Source: Scylla paramamosain (lineage: Eukaryota > Arthropoda > Malacostraca > Decapoda > Portunidae). Taken from it: a DNA stretch of 64,000 nt. Positions 45,600 to 56,929 of the stretch are shown in pieces. Location: contig NC_087151.1 of assembly GCF_035594125.1 (NCBI RefSeq), positions 16,202,501-16,266,500 on the forward strand, read 5' to 3'. A program made the translations under genes and the position numbers. Position 1 is the stretch's first letter. Each line of letters starts with the position of its first letter. The notes beneath the pieces were generated by a model. The model saw nothing but the letters and a program-made list of their open reading frames with translations. It did no database searches and was not told the origin of the DNA.

Positions 45600-46660
45600 A
45601 TTGCTAAGATGCAACTTGCCAATATGCAACTTGCCAATGTGAATTGTGTCTAACACTGGTGGTCAATTAGTCTCCATGTCAAACTGTAATGCATGGGACT
45701 CAAAACCTAACATGGGGATGGGTTGCAACAAGCCACTGAGATGTCTATAAAAAGGCATAGGATAACATTAACATGAGGGAGCAAGCAGGCTGCCATCATC
45801 AATGTGGTGATTGACTGGGGAGAGGGAGTGGTCTGCTGCCACCATCACCAATTAGTGATGCTAGTTTAGCAACTGACTGAGAGTAAGCTGCTGCCAGCTG
45901 CAGTGATGCTGGTTTAGTGAATAACTAGTAGGAGGGAACAGGCTGCCACTACTGCAGTCGCCCCTGCCATCTGCAGTAATGCCAGTTTAGCGACTGACCT
46001 GTCCTTGCATGCTTGGCAACAATGCAATTCTCTTGTGACCTGTAGCAGTGAGGTAATCCCTGCTTACACCATTACAACCTATTTATCATTTACATTTAGT
46101 GATGAAGGCCATAGTTTTGCATACAAATATAGTGGGTGTACAGACACCAACTAAAGAAAATATGAGATATCAACAGAGTTCATCAATTATGCATGTAAAC
46201 AATGGTTTTAGCATTGACTCTTTCTGTACTGCACTGGTAATACAAGATCAGCATTAGAATTTAATGGTGTCCACAAGTATCTAAAGTTAATGAGGAAGTT
46301 AGTCATGGCTATGTGATATGTGATATAAACATAATGAAGAAGTTAGTCAGGGATATGTGATATGTGATATAAACAATGAATGTTCATCAGCTACGTGTGT
46401 AAACAATGGCTCTGCACGGCTTTAATAATTGTCAATATACTGTACCAGTTTTTATTCATTAACCTCTTGATGTTTTGTGATCTGCTTATTTGTTACCTTC
46501 AGTTACATGTATGAAAGATTTTTGAGTGCTATTGGTACATAGTATGAAATAATTTTTTTTATTTTGGGAGGGGACCTGTCTCACCAAGGTTGAAACCATA
46601 GCCATTTTCTGTCATATTCTATAAGCATAGATGGCACCAAATACTGGTTATATGTTTACC
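45600..46660. repeat. unassigned region with local degenerate tandem repeats
   Basis: GATGCTAGTTTAGC (45853), GATGCTGGTTTAGT (45906) and AATGCCAGTTTAGC (45977) mark a degenerate repeat of about 55-70 bp. A 50-bp unit with GTGATATGTGATATAAACA is duplicated at 46313 and 46363. ATGCAACTTGCCAAT is also doubled at 45609. No gene seen. Confidence 0.55.
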
Positions 46661-46667
46661 TTATAGG

Positions 46668-47095
46668 TACGGTTGACACTCTATTTAACGGACAAAAGGG
46701 GATCAGCAACAATCCATTAGAGGAAAATGTCCATTGCTGGAAAACCATACCTCATGTTCAGTACCACCATGTAAAGTACCACTCCTAGCCAAGGCTAAAT
46801 GTATCATGCATATCAAAGATACAGTATTGTTATTTAGGCATCTTGATAGCACTAAATAACACTAAATAGACTGTACAAACACTGTAAGCATGAGCGGACT
46901 GATTGTACAGTGTACCAGACAAAGGCTGTTGCTACTGTAGACTGACACTCTCACCTCCCAGCCTCCCACACTCCCACTTGGCAGGAAACTGCTGCTACCT
47001 TTCCCGACACTTACTGAATAAATGTTCAAATAACAGACGTTTGTCCATTTGTCCGGGTAGTTGTCCAGACAACGTACAGTGTCCATTAAATCTGA
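46668..47095. mobile_element. possible degraded pogo-like MITE
   Basis: GACACTCTATTTAACGGACA at 46676 and GTGTCCATTAAATCTG at 47080 are roughly inverse, and AACAGACGTTTGTCCATTTG in between resembles the interior of pogo-type elements. Too degraded to define its ends. Confidence 0.3.
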
Positions 47096-47555
47096 AATCC
47101 GCTGAAATAGCTGAGTCAGCCATATAGCAGACCTATACCACTAAGCACTTAACAGTGCACAGGCCTGAGGGTTATTAGAAACTTAGCTGAATTGTACGGG
47201 TGGGTAGAGAAAAGGCTGATTTTTAGTGATTGGTTGTTGTGCTGGAGATCTTGCATGTAACTGATCCTTGAGAAGAGCTTTAACTGCTCCTCGAGTTTAA
47301 CTGTGTCAGCCATACTTACTGCATGCAAGGGGTTTGGATCTTGATCCTAGATCCTTGCTAATTAACCCACTCTTTGAAGTGGGTTCTTAGATCTGAATTG
47401 ATAGTAAATACCCATCACCATCTATCATTACTTTGTTGGAATATACATTAATTAAAACATATTCCCACCACCAAGATAAAATAAAATAAACTTCATACTT
47501 CATACAATTATGTTATACGAGTATTAGATGGGCTTTACTCTTACACTCACACTCT

Positions 47556-47721
47556 GACATTGTAATAGTTAAGGTTATTGTCTCCTTTGCCTTTGTTTTA
47601 GTTTTTTTCTTTTTATTGTTTGTTCTTTTAGATTTCAGATAGACATTATAATAGTTAAGGTTATTGTCTCCTTTGCCTTTGTTTTAGTTTTTTGATTGTT
47701 TGTTCTTTTAGATTTCAGATA
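47556..47721. repeat. about 80-bp segment duplicated in tandem
   Basis: AATAGTTAAGGTTATTGTCT ... TTTTAGATTTCAGATAGA occurs at 47562 and 47650, with a third copy at 49053-49118 inside the BEL/Pao remnant. Confidence 0.75.
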
Positions 47722-47744
47722 GAAGATAGAGGCAGCAGACACTT

Positions 47745-48070
47745 GCTGAAATGATAATTACTCCCACTGAGGTTCAGGGGGTGTTGTGAACTTATCATTA
47801 AACCTAGCTATGACCTCACTGAATGTTTCCCTTTGAGTCTCACAACCCAAGGGCATAGTCACAGCCTGCCCTCTAACGACAACTCTCTTCCTTCACACAA
47901 AACTACATGCACCTAATTACACACACACCCTTCACTCAATATTCAAAATTATCATGGCAACTCCTACACCAGCCTTATAGTCCCAATCTGGGAAGGGGAC
48001 CATAAATGTCCCTAAGTCGGACTCTTTCAACTCTATTTGGAAACCAGTACCTCAGTTGGCCCCACCTCCA
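47745..48070 (+). mobile_element. LINE B7, 5'-end fragment
   Basis: AATGATAATTACTCCCACTG starts this piece exactly as in B5 (51850), and similarity runs through CACAACTACATGCACCTAAT-type sequence to about 48020. The rest of the LINE is absent, so this is a 5' fragment, unusual for LINE truncation. Confidence 0.75.
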
Positions 48071-48104
48071 CTTTTTTTTTTTTTTTGCCTTTGGTCAGAC
48101 ACAC

Positions 48105-48355
<251 letters not shown>

Positions 48356-48479
48356 TAATAAATAAGAAAACATGAAATCTACAGAGTCACTTTACAGAGG
48401 TTGTTGGTGACAGACAGGTCCCTGGTGTCAGTTTTATTAATGGAGGAGGTTTCATCCATCAGACTTGCTTGAGAGGGTG

Positions 48480-49970
48480 CAGTTTAGTGACAGGGTGAGT
48501 GGTTGTGCCTGAGGGCATTTTGTCCTGGGTCATGTGGTCTCTCTTTGAGACCAACACCTAGTTTTAATACTGAAATTATCTCTACTTGGGTAATATTATT
48601 CTTAGTTTTATAGTTGCTGCCCAGGGGATAGCTGCATATGGTAGGTAATAAAACTAATGCACCCTCTCTTTCAAAACCAGTGAGGACTAAATCATAGAAG
48701 TGATTTAGCAGAGAGATGTTACTGTCTGTTTTGATGTTGTGATCTGTTATCACACAACATGATTTTTCTAATCTAGTGAAATCTTTACTTAGTCCCCTAT
48801 AAGCCATTTGTTGAGGCCTTTATATTTCTAAGACACAGAGGTTATGTCATATTCCTGACTTGATTTGTTCCCTGTAAATCCCTGTAGTTTCAGTCTTTCT
48901 TTTCCAATTATTTTATGTTTTATTGACAGCAAAGAAAACTGGAGTACAAAAGTTTTCTGTGAGCACTAATCTAAGAGGGACATTAATTTTATTTTATTCT
49001 CCTTTCCTATTATAGGTAACATTAAGGCAGGCAACATGGTCAACTCTGAGATTATAATAGTTAGGTTATTGTCTTCTTTGCCTTTGTTTTAGTTTTTTGT
49101 TTGTTATTTTAGATTTCAGTCACAGGGATTGACAGTGTTTTTTTCACACAGAATATGCATTTGTTGATAGTGGAATTGTTACAGCCTTTGTCACCATATC
49201 TAGGGTCCACAGTTTTAATTGTTGGGGTCTTTTTAGTTTTAATTTAGCACTTGGGTATTTATGGCATTTAAACTATAAGTGATTTTGGCTCCTGGCATAG
49301 TCTACACTGGGATTTACTTTTCTCTTCTTTTTGTTGTCTAATGCTAAAGATGTCTACAGTACAAGATTCAATTCCTTATTAGCCATAGATGCACTACTCT
49401 ATTGTGAATATCTCATTTCTCAAACAATTTAAAACTTCCTCAATATCTAGTATTTGCTCCTTCAACTCTCTTGTTATATTTTCTCCTGTGGGAGCTGGTA
49501 GGTAGTTTAAGAGGAATAGTGAGCACATTTCATCTCTACTAATATTATGTGCATCTAGAGACAAAAAAGATTGTAAAATTTGGCAATAAACTACTTAAGG
49601 CTGGTAATGTTATATTCAGGCTTCTGCAAATTGGATATTTCAGTCACCAGGACATATCTAATTCTATCTTCCCTGCCATAAGTATCTTTTAGTAATTGAA
49701 TGGCAAGTTCATAGTTTGTTGCCTCAAGCTTAAACCCTGATATTCACTGTGTTGTTTCCTCTAACTGACCTTTAAGGTAAGTGAGTTTCTGAATATTTGT
49801 TAGGTCTTCATTTTAATGAATGAGACATTAATACATGTTCCAAAACTCTAACCACCTGGTCATATCCCCATTGACAGAGGGTAAATTTAGTTTTGGCAGT
49901 TTGAATCCTATTTCTTTGTTTTCTTGTTTTGGAATTTTTTTGCATGACTTCTAATCTGGCAAAGATTTAA
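48480..49970 (-). mobile_element. BEL/Pao-type LTR retrotransposon remnant
   Basis: On the minus strand near 49890-49620, LPKLNLPSVNGDMTRWLEFW and YLKGQLEETTQ, then KLEATNYELAIQLLKDTYGR, match the DUF1759 gag region of BEL/Pao elements, with stops between. The frame 48484-48807 (SNISLLNHFYDLVLTGFERE) resembles the later DUF1758 protease-end region (LIGSDYF.DLVTG). No LTR was found; LINE B4 begins just beyond the gag start. No intact gene. Confidence 0.6.
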
Positions 49971-49984
49971 TTAATTTTCTTCAT

Positions 49985-50885
49985 ATTAATGCATCCTCTG
50001 CCATCCTCTCCTTGAAAGAGTTCAAATCATAGGAAGGACATACAGAAGCAGGCAGGGAGTTCCAGAGCTCACCAGAGAAAGGGATGAATGACTGAGAATA
50101 CTGGTTAACTCTTGCATTAGAGAGGTAGACAGAATAGGGGTGAGAGAAAGAAGAAACTCTTATGCAGTGAGACTGTGGGAGGAGGGGAGGCATGGAATCA
50201 GCAAAATCAGAAGAGCAGTTAGCATGAAAATTGTGGTAGAAGATAGCAAGAGATGCAACATTGTGGCAACAAGAGAGCAGCTGAAGACAGTCAGTTACAC
50301 GAGAGGAGTTGATAAGATGAAAAGCTTTTAATTCCACTCTGTGTGAGTAGAACCCCTCCCATACATGTGAAGCATACTCCATACATGGATAGATAAAGCT
50401 CCTGTACAGATTTAGCAGCTGGTGGGAGAGGGGGTGTAAGAAACACTGGCAGACATGACTTAGAACACCTAACTTCAAAGAAGTTGTTTCAGCTAGAGAA
50501 GAGATGTCAAGTTTCCAGTTTAGATTACCTTTAAGTAAAGGATAGACCATGGATGTTCATTGTATGAGGGGGGACAGCTGAGTGTCAGTGAAGAGGGGAT
50601 AGTTATCTGAAAGGTTGTGTTGAGCTGATAGATGGAGAAATTGAGTTTTTCACTGTACAATATCAAGTTTACTCTGCTCCAGGTGTTCTGTGGCTTTCCT
50701 GCACGAACTGTTTATTTCCTGAAGGGCTGAACATCTATAAAAAGACACGGAAAAGTGCAGGGTGGTATCAGCATAGGAGTGAATAGGACAAGAAGTTTGG
50801 TTTAGGAGATCATTGATGAATAATAGGAAGAGAGTGGGTGATACAACAGAACTTTCCAGAATTGCTTTAAATTTCATCTGATTAA
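49985..50885 (-). mobile_element. LINE B4, minus-strand fragment
   Basis: The frame 49981-50550 reads NLNWKLDISSLAETTSLKLG, CMEYASHVWEGF, LFNSSRVTDCLQ-type sequence and ARVNQYSQSFIPFSGELWNS, the family B C-terminal domain. 50650-50877 gives the end of the RT (LFLLFINDLLNQTSCPIHSY). Both element ends are missing. Confidence 0.8.
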
Positions 50886-50889
50886 AACT

Positions 50890-51840
50890 AGAATCAATAG
50901 AATTTTATCTGATGTTTTTTTTTTTTTTCATTTTATATGCTTGTGCGATTTTTTTTTTTTTTTTTTTGTAAAAGTAAAATATTAGGGAAAAATTTGACTG
51001 GAAAATTTGGCAAAATAGAAATTCCATTCAGACTGGTGCAGAATATTAAATAGTAATAGAATATTAAATATGAAGGTAATTGGTTAAAAATTAGCGGAAT
51101 TATTAAAATGCAAAGTCGAAAAAGTTGCTTCAGAGAAAACAAGGTGCAAAGTTGAGAGAATCTCTACAATGCTGTGCTCCAACCTAACAGAAGTTTTAAG
51201 GCAAGTAAAAGAGTTCTCTCTAGATGTTTTTCCTTTTTTTCCTTTTTTCCTTTTTTTTTTTTTTCCTTCATTATTGGCCTGTCCATCCTGTTGTCCTTCT
51301 TGAAGCCCTTGTGAAGAATGGAGCTGTATGACAGGCTGACACAGAGATGGAGATGGCTGGTGATGTAACCAATGTTGAACTCGATTGTTGCCACAGCTAC
51401 TATGAAATCGAGCTTTCTTTTTGTAGCTCTGAGATGCTTTGGGCAGTGTAGTCATATGTGGCTGTAGAAGGACTCATTTGTGTTCTATGTGGATCCCTGC
51501 AGACACCTTTTCATCATTTCATCTGATGTAAGCTGAGTATACACTCTCTTCACTAATTCCAGCTGCTCAGGTGGGAGGGAGAAGAATATCTTCATCTATC
51601 AATGGCTTGGTGGTGTTTCACCTTTTGCTACTGCAGCCTGGAAATTTGAATAAGTGTGTGAGAAACCTCTTCTGCTTTTCAGCACTTGAACAAGGAGCTG
51701 AAGCCTAAGCCTGCTGGTGTTAGTGGTAATAGCATTGTGTCTGTTTCTTGCTGATTTTCATCTTTCCAGCAGCATGCTCTTGCCTTGACAAAGGTCTCCT
51801 TCCTCTTCTTACATAAGATACTTGTTCTTGGCATGATGAG
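50890..51840. other. unassigned AT/T-rich region
   Basis: Poly-T tracts lie at 50919-50929, 50948-50968 and 51226-51264. The minus-strand frame at 51084-51455 has a Lys-run and no recognisable domain. I see no gene. Confidence 0.4.
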
Positions 51841-52008
51841 GCCAAGCAAAATGATAATTACTCCCAGTGAGGTCTAAAGCACTGGATCAGTGCTGTGAAC
51901 TTATCATTAAATTCAGCTGTGACCTTTGTGTCTCACAACACAAGGGGCAGTCACAGCCTGCTCTCTAAAGACAACTCTTTTCCTCCACACAAAACTACAA
52001 GCACCTAA

Positions 52009-52042
<34 letters not shown>

Positions 52043-52554
52043 CCTCCACTCAAAAATTCAAAATTATCATGGTGACTCCTCCACCAGCCTCAAAGTCCCC
52101 ATATCGGGAGGGGAGCACATGTGTCCCCACGTTGGATTGCTCTTCTGATAATGACCCTAAGTGTCTTGACACCCCCCTCAACTTTTTTTTCATTAACTTC
52201 TGCAACATTTGCAGTCTTAGATCCAATTTTCAATCTGTAGAACACCACTTCTCCTCTTCTAAACTTCATCTTCTTTTCCTCACTGAAACACAGGTGTCTG
52301 AGGCAACTGACAGTAGCCTCTTTTCTGTTCCCTCCTACTTTCTCTATCTTCATTTTCAATCCAAAGCTGGATGTTGCATTTGTGTGTGTAAGGACTTAAC
52401 CTACTACTCTTGTGCCCACGTTCTTAAATCTTCTGAGTTTTGCACCATATGGCTATGACTACAGAGACACTCTCAAACTAAATTTATCTGTGCTGTATAC
52501 TTCTCACCTAACTCCTCTGACTATAAGAAATTCTTTGATGACTTAACTTCCAAA

Positions 52555-53517
52555 GTGGAGCACATTCTGACTGTCTTCCCTTTTGCAGAGATCTCCATTC
52601 TTGGAGACTTCAATGTTCACCACCAGCTTTGGCTTTCCTCTCCTTTCACTGACCATCCTGGTGAACTAGTCTTCAACTTTGCTATCCTCCACAACCTAGA
52701 GCAATTGGTGCAACACCTTACTCGTATTCCTGACCGTCTTGGAGATATGTCCAACATTCTCGACCTTTTCCTGACCTCTAATCCTTCTGCTTATGATGTC
52801 ACCCTCTCTTCTCCGTTAGGCTCCTCTGATCACAATCTCATATCTGTATCTGTTCCAATCACTCCTCAGGATCCCACTAAGCAGATTTGCCTCTGGCATT
52901 TTGGCTCTGCTATCTGGGGGAACCTGAGGAGGTATTTTGCTGATTTTCCTTGGAATGACTACTGCTTCCATGTCAGACACCTGCCTCTGTGTGCCAAGCA
53001 CATAACAGGGGTGATAATGTCTGGCATGGAGGCGTACATTCCTCACTCTTTTTCTCAACATAAACCTTCCAAACCTTGGTTTAACACAGCTTGTTATCAT
53101 GCTATACATGACAGAGAGGTGGCCCACAAAAGGTACTTGGGCCTTCCATCACCAGAATCTCAAGCACTTTATATTTCTGCCCAGAACCATGCCAAGTCTC
53201 TTCTCCAACTAGTCAAAAATACCTTCATTAATAGAAAGTGTCAAAATCTTTCAAGATCTAACTCCCCTTGTGACTTCTGTAATCTAGCCAAAAATATCTC
53301 AAATAACTCTGCTTCTTTTTCTTTCCCTCCTTTATTTCAACTGAATGGCACCACTGCTATCACATCTCTAAAGCTGAACTCTTCACTCAAACCTTTGCTA
53401 AAAACTTTACCTTGGATGATTCAGGGCTTGTTCCTCCCTCTCCTCCACCCTCCAACTACTTTATGGTACCCATTAAAATCCTTTGCAGTGATGTTTTCCA
53501 TGTCTTTACTGGCCTAA
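52555..53517 (+). pseudogene. LINE B5 endonuclease (C-terminal part) and linker
   Basis: The 320-residue frame is the longest family B run. It has [19 protein letters not shown] (GDFNVH block), [33 protein letters not shown] (intact SDHN) and FAWNDY-type linker, then [21 protein letters not shown]-terminal blocks (LLFLTETQVSEATDSSLF) lie in the frame 52009-52458. Live enzyme would nick target DNA. Confidence 0.85.
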
Positions 53518-53519
53518 AC

Positions 53520-54520
53520 CCTTGGAAAGCTTATGAATCCGATGGGCTCTCCTCTTGTTCTCCGGAACCTTGCCTCAGTGCTTGCACCTTGCCTAGTCAA
53601 ACTCTTTCAACTCTGTCTGTCAACATCTGCCTTTCCTTCTTGATGGAAGTTTGCCTACATTCAGCCTGTTCCTAAAAAGGGTAACCATTCTAATCCCTCA
53701 AACTACCGTCCTATTGCTTTAATTTCCTGCCTATCTAAAGTTTTTGAATCTATCCACAACAGGAAGATTCTTAAACATCTATCACTTCACAACCTTCTAT
53801 CTGTCAAGACTGCTCTACTGGTGATCTGGCTTTCCTCACTGAGTCTTGATCATCCTCTTTTAGAGATTTTGGTGAAACTTTTGCTGTTGCCTTAGACATA
53901 TCAAAAGCTTTTGAGAGAGTCTGGCACAAAGCTTTGATTTACAAACTACCCTCCTACAGCTTCTATCCTTGTCTGTAACTTCATCTCAAATTTTCTTTCT
54001 GATCATTCTATTGCTGCTGTGGTAGATGGTTACTGTTCTTCTCCTAAATCTAGTAACAGTGGTGCTCCTCAGGGTTTTGTCCTGTCACCCACTCTCTTCC
54101 TCTTAATCATCAATGATCTTCTAAACCAACTTCTTGTCCTATTCACTCCTACGCTGATGATACCACTGTGCACTTTTCCATGTCTTTTCCTAAATGTCTA
54201 ACCCTTCAGGAAATAAACAATTCATGCAGGGAAGCCACAGAATGCCTGACTTCTGATCTCTCTAAAATTTCTGATTGGGGAAGAGCAAACTTAATATTAT
54301 TCAATGCCTCAAAACTCAATTCTTTCACCTATCAACTTTGCACAACCTTCCAGACAACTATCCTCTCTTCTTCAGTGACACTCAACTGTCCCCTTCTTCT
54401 ATACTGAACATCCTCAATCTGTTCTTTACTTATAATCTAAACTGGAAACTTCACATCTCATCTCTAGCTAAAACAGCTTCTATGAAGTTAGGCGTTCTGA
54501 GTCGTCTCCACTAGTTTTTC
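53520..54520 (+). pseudogene. LINE B5 reverse transcriptase, broken into several frames
   Basis: Pieces in order: NPWKAYESDGLSS (53515), FAYIQPVPKKGN-type sequence (53650-53680), ALDISKAFERVWHKAL (53890-53935), SSNSGAPQGFVLSPTLFLLI (54050-54110), YADDTTVHFS-type catalytic block (54150) split by a frameshift, and KISDWGRANLILFNASK (54270-54315). The order matches Jockey-type RT. Confidence 0.8.
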
Positions 54521-54971
54521 TCCCCTCCTCCCCACCCACTCCACCCAGATGTTATCTCTGTACAGGGGCCTTATTTGTCCATATATGGAGTATGCTTCAC
54601 ATGTATGGGGGTTCCACTCATACCGCTCTTTTAGACATGGTGGAATCAAAAGCTTTTCATCTTATCTGCTCCTCTCCTCTAATTGACTGTCTTCAGCCTC
54701 TCTCTCATCACTGCAATGTTGCATCTGTTGCTATCTTTTACTGCTATTTTCATGTCAACTGCTCTTCTGATCTTACCAACTGCAGGCCTCCCTTCTGCAG
54801 CCTCGCTGCACAAGACTTTCTTTTTTCTCTCACCCCTATTCTGTCCACCTCTCCACTATTCTCAATCATTCATCCCTTTCTCTGGTAAAATTCTGGAACT
54901 CCATGCCTGCTTTCATATTTCCACCTTCTTATGACTTGAACTTTTTCAAGAGGGGGTTTCAAGACACTTAT

Positions 54972-55009
54972 CCCTTATACAACGGATATTTATAGTCCAT
55001 AATCCGCCC
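54972..55009. repeat. minisatellite, left part (interrupted by piggyBac)
   Basis: One degenerate unit (TTATACAACGGATATTTATA ... ATCCGCCC) precedes the TTAA. The array continues at 56763. Confidence 0.75.
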
Positions 55010-55171
55010 TTAACCCGTAAACTGCGCCAGACATCTTAAGATGCTGTTCGACCAACTGCGCGAGACATCTTAAGATGACAGGTTTTCTAAGCTGCATTTC
55101 AAAAGTTCCCGCATAGCCACCATAAAATCCAATGAACATCATTTGGCAACATCATCTCTCTTTCGCTCCAT

Positions 55172-55391
55172 TTTTTTTTTTTTTTTTTTTTTTTTACGTC
55201 TAGTTTTCCCTAGTCTGTTAGGGCTGACACGGTGCCTCCTGATGAAGGACTTTTGGATTTGGCATTTGGGAACCGTTACCCCGAGTGGATGCCCTTCCTA
55301 CCCTCGGACCGTAGCCAGGATTCGAACCCGTGCGCCTGATGACCACTTGACCCCCAAAGCGCGTGCGGTTCCACTGTACCACGGCAGCTCG
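55172..55391 (-). mobile_element. tRNA-derived SINE with 17-bp target duplication
   Basis: The element is flanked by TCTCTCTTTCGCTCCAT on both sides (55155-55171; 55392-55408) and ends in a 24-bp poly-A on its sense (minus) strand. Its head has both internal RNA polymerase III boxes: box A TGGTACAGTGG (55371-55381) and box B GGTTCGAATCC (55318-55328), 42 bp apart as in tRNA-derived genes. The body includes GGGTAGGAAGGGCATCC, a motif also found in RTE-related SINE tails. Complete ends, boxes and duplication indicate a fairly recent insertion. Confidence 0.93.
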
Positions 55392-55443
55392 TCTCTCTTT
55401 CGCTCCATATAGGCATTATTGTCTCAGTCAGCCTTAGGCAGTC

Positions 55444-56742
55444 ATGGAAGACGGTAATTCATTATCATCTTCCGATGCTGGCCAGCCTCCTGGCTCCCAC
55501 ATTCATGGCCATGGGGGAGGCAGATGTCGTAAAAAGAAGAAGATAGTAAAAAGAAAGCTTGGACTAGGCCCTGATGATGTAGATTATTTACAGCAATCAA
55601 CTTCTGGTGCTGTGAGAAAGCCCAAGAAATCCCGTAAACACACTCCTGCCTCTCAAGGTCAGGAGCACGCTGCCGCTGCCTCACTGCCAGGCAAAGCCCG
55701 TAATATGCCATTGACACCATCAAAATTTTTAGCATTGATAGAAGATTCTGAGGAATCACTCTCAACACTTTCTGATGATTCACACTGGCAGAAAGAACAG
55801 GAAGATGACAGTGGAGGTATAGGAGAAGAATCAACAGATGAGCTGAGTGAGGGAGAGATGTCAGCTGATCAGAGAGAGGAGGAGGAGGAGGAGGAGGAGG
55901 TGGTGGTGGAGAGGGAATGGGAACCTCAGAGTCGTGAGACAATGCATCCGTCATTCATCTGGTCTGATGGATCAGATTTTATGCCAGATATCCCTGACTT
56001 TGATAGAAATATATCTGGTGTAACTAATGACTGGCCTCTTGATGATGATGCACAAGAAGCTGATTATTTTGAAACATACATGGATAACCAAGTAATGCAC
56101 CTTGTTGTGTCAGAAACAAACAGGTACTATAAATACACTATGGAACATGAGACATTCACCCCTAAGTCACGTGTTCATCGCTGGTCATACACAAACAAAG
56201 AAGAAATGTATGTTCTTTTTGCTCTCTTACTGCTGATGCCACATATAAAGAAACATGTGATAACTGATTTTTGGAGAAATGATCCTTTGATTCCAACACC
56301 AATTTTTGGTAAATTCATGAAAAGAGACAGATTCCTTTTATTGCTAAGGTTTATACATTTTGAAGATAATGATATGGGTGATAAAAATGATCGCTTGTGG
56401 AAAGTTCGAAGAGTAATTACCATGATTACTGACAAATACAGACAATTCTTTTATCCTTTTCACAAGCTTGTCATAGACGAAAGCCTAGTATTATTCAAGG
56501 GAAGACTTGTGCTGTATGATCTCTTTGACACCTTCCCGGCTCCCCTGTCGCTGGCCCCCAGCCACTTCCCAAAGAACTTCAGCCATCCATCACTGCCACA
56601 CAATGTATTTTTTTTTCATTTTTTATTTCACATTTCAGTGCTCTACTTGTCTCCTTTGAGTTTCAAAAGATCAAAGATAGTTTTCAAGCAAGTTGATTTT
56701 TTGCCATTTTTTGCGCACCTTGCAGCTATCCTGAAATCATAA
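55444..56742 (+). pseudogene. piggyBac transposase, in-frame internal deletion
   Basis: The frame is 432 residues, against about 550-600 for full proteins. Residues 1-170 are a Ser/Glu-rich acidic leader with a Lys-rich patch (KKKKIVKRK). From about residue 230 the DDE_Tnp_1_7 fold is recognisable: SRVHRWSYTNKEEMYVLFAL, KHVITDFWRNDPL, RFLLLLRFIHFEDN and LVIDESLVLFKGRL, where D345 is the first catalytic aspartate. The next residues jump to PLSLAPSHFPKNF, resembling the RLTGRHFP block near the C-terminus, so the second and third catalytic Asp and the core between are gone while the frame stays open. No Cys-rich finger remains. It could encode a DNA-binding, catalytically dead protein; expression is unknown. 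Confidence 0.85.
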
Positions 56743-56762
56743 TTGCGCAGTTTAAGGGTTAA

Positions 56763-56895
56763 ATCAGGTAACGGATTCAAATAGGCAACACTCCGCCCTT
56801 ATCAGGTAACGGATATCCATAGGCAATACTCCGCCCTATAATCAGGTAACGGATAACTAAAGACAATATTCCACCCTTATAACAGGTAATGGAAA
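56763..56895. repeat. minisatellite, 38-40 bp units
   Basis: Units of the form TTATCAGGTAACGGAT ... AGGCAATACTCCGCCC start at about 56760, 56799, 56837 and 56877. Each ends CCGCCC or CCACCC. Together with 54972-55009 there are about five units. Confidence 0.8.
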
Positions 56896-56929
56896 TCATA
56901 ATACACAATCCAAACAAGAAAACTGTAAT

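Larger units (their letters stand above)
51848..54974 (+). mobile_element. LINE B5, longest family B copy, plus strand
   Basis: The 5' terminus (AAATGATAATTACTCCCAGT) is kept. In order it carries the ORF start with a (CA)n tract (52012-52037), endonuclease (about 52150-52860), linker (to 53410), RT (about 53500-54500) and C-terminal domain (54592-54960). It ends at 54974 without a poly-A, against the minisatellite. Frameshifts occur near 52460, 53500, 53690 and 54170. Confidence 0.85.
55014..56758 (+). mobile_element. piggyBac transposon, internally deleted, with a SINE inside
   Basis: The 1745-bp element has TTAA at 55010-55013 and 56759-56762. Its ends are CCCGTAAACTGCGC and the inverse of CCCTTAAACTGCGC (13 of 14). 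Near the left end CTGCGC-AGACATCTTAAGATG occurs twice, each containing the palindrome CATCTTAAGATG. A tRNA-derived SINE sits in its 5' leader. The transposase frame has lost most of the catalytic core but remains open. Confidence 0.93.

Noticed and set aside
45853..45990. CRISPR-like spaced repeats
   Set aside because: Units are degenerate, spacing varies, and the sequence is clearly an animal genome.
51084..51455. Lys-rich minus-strand frame as a small gene
   Set aside because: It spans poly-T tracts and has no domain or splice context.
55318..55391. A host tRNA gene
   Set aside because: Boxes A and B are present, but the body, poly-A and 17-bp target duplication show a SINE; no proper acceptor stem closes.
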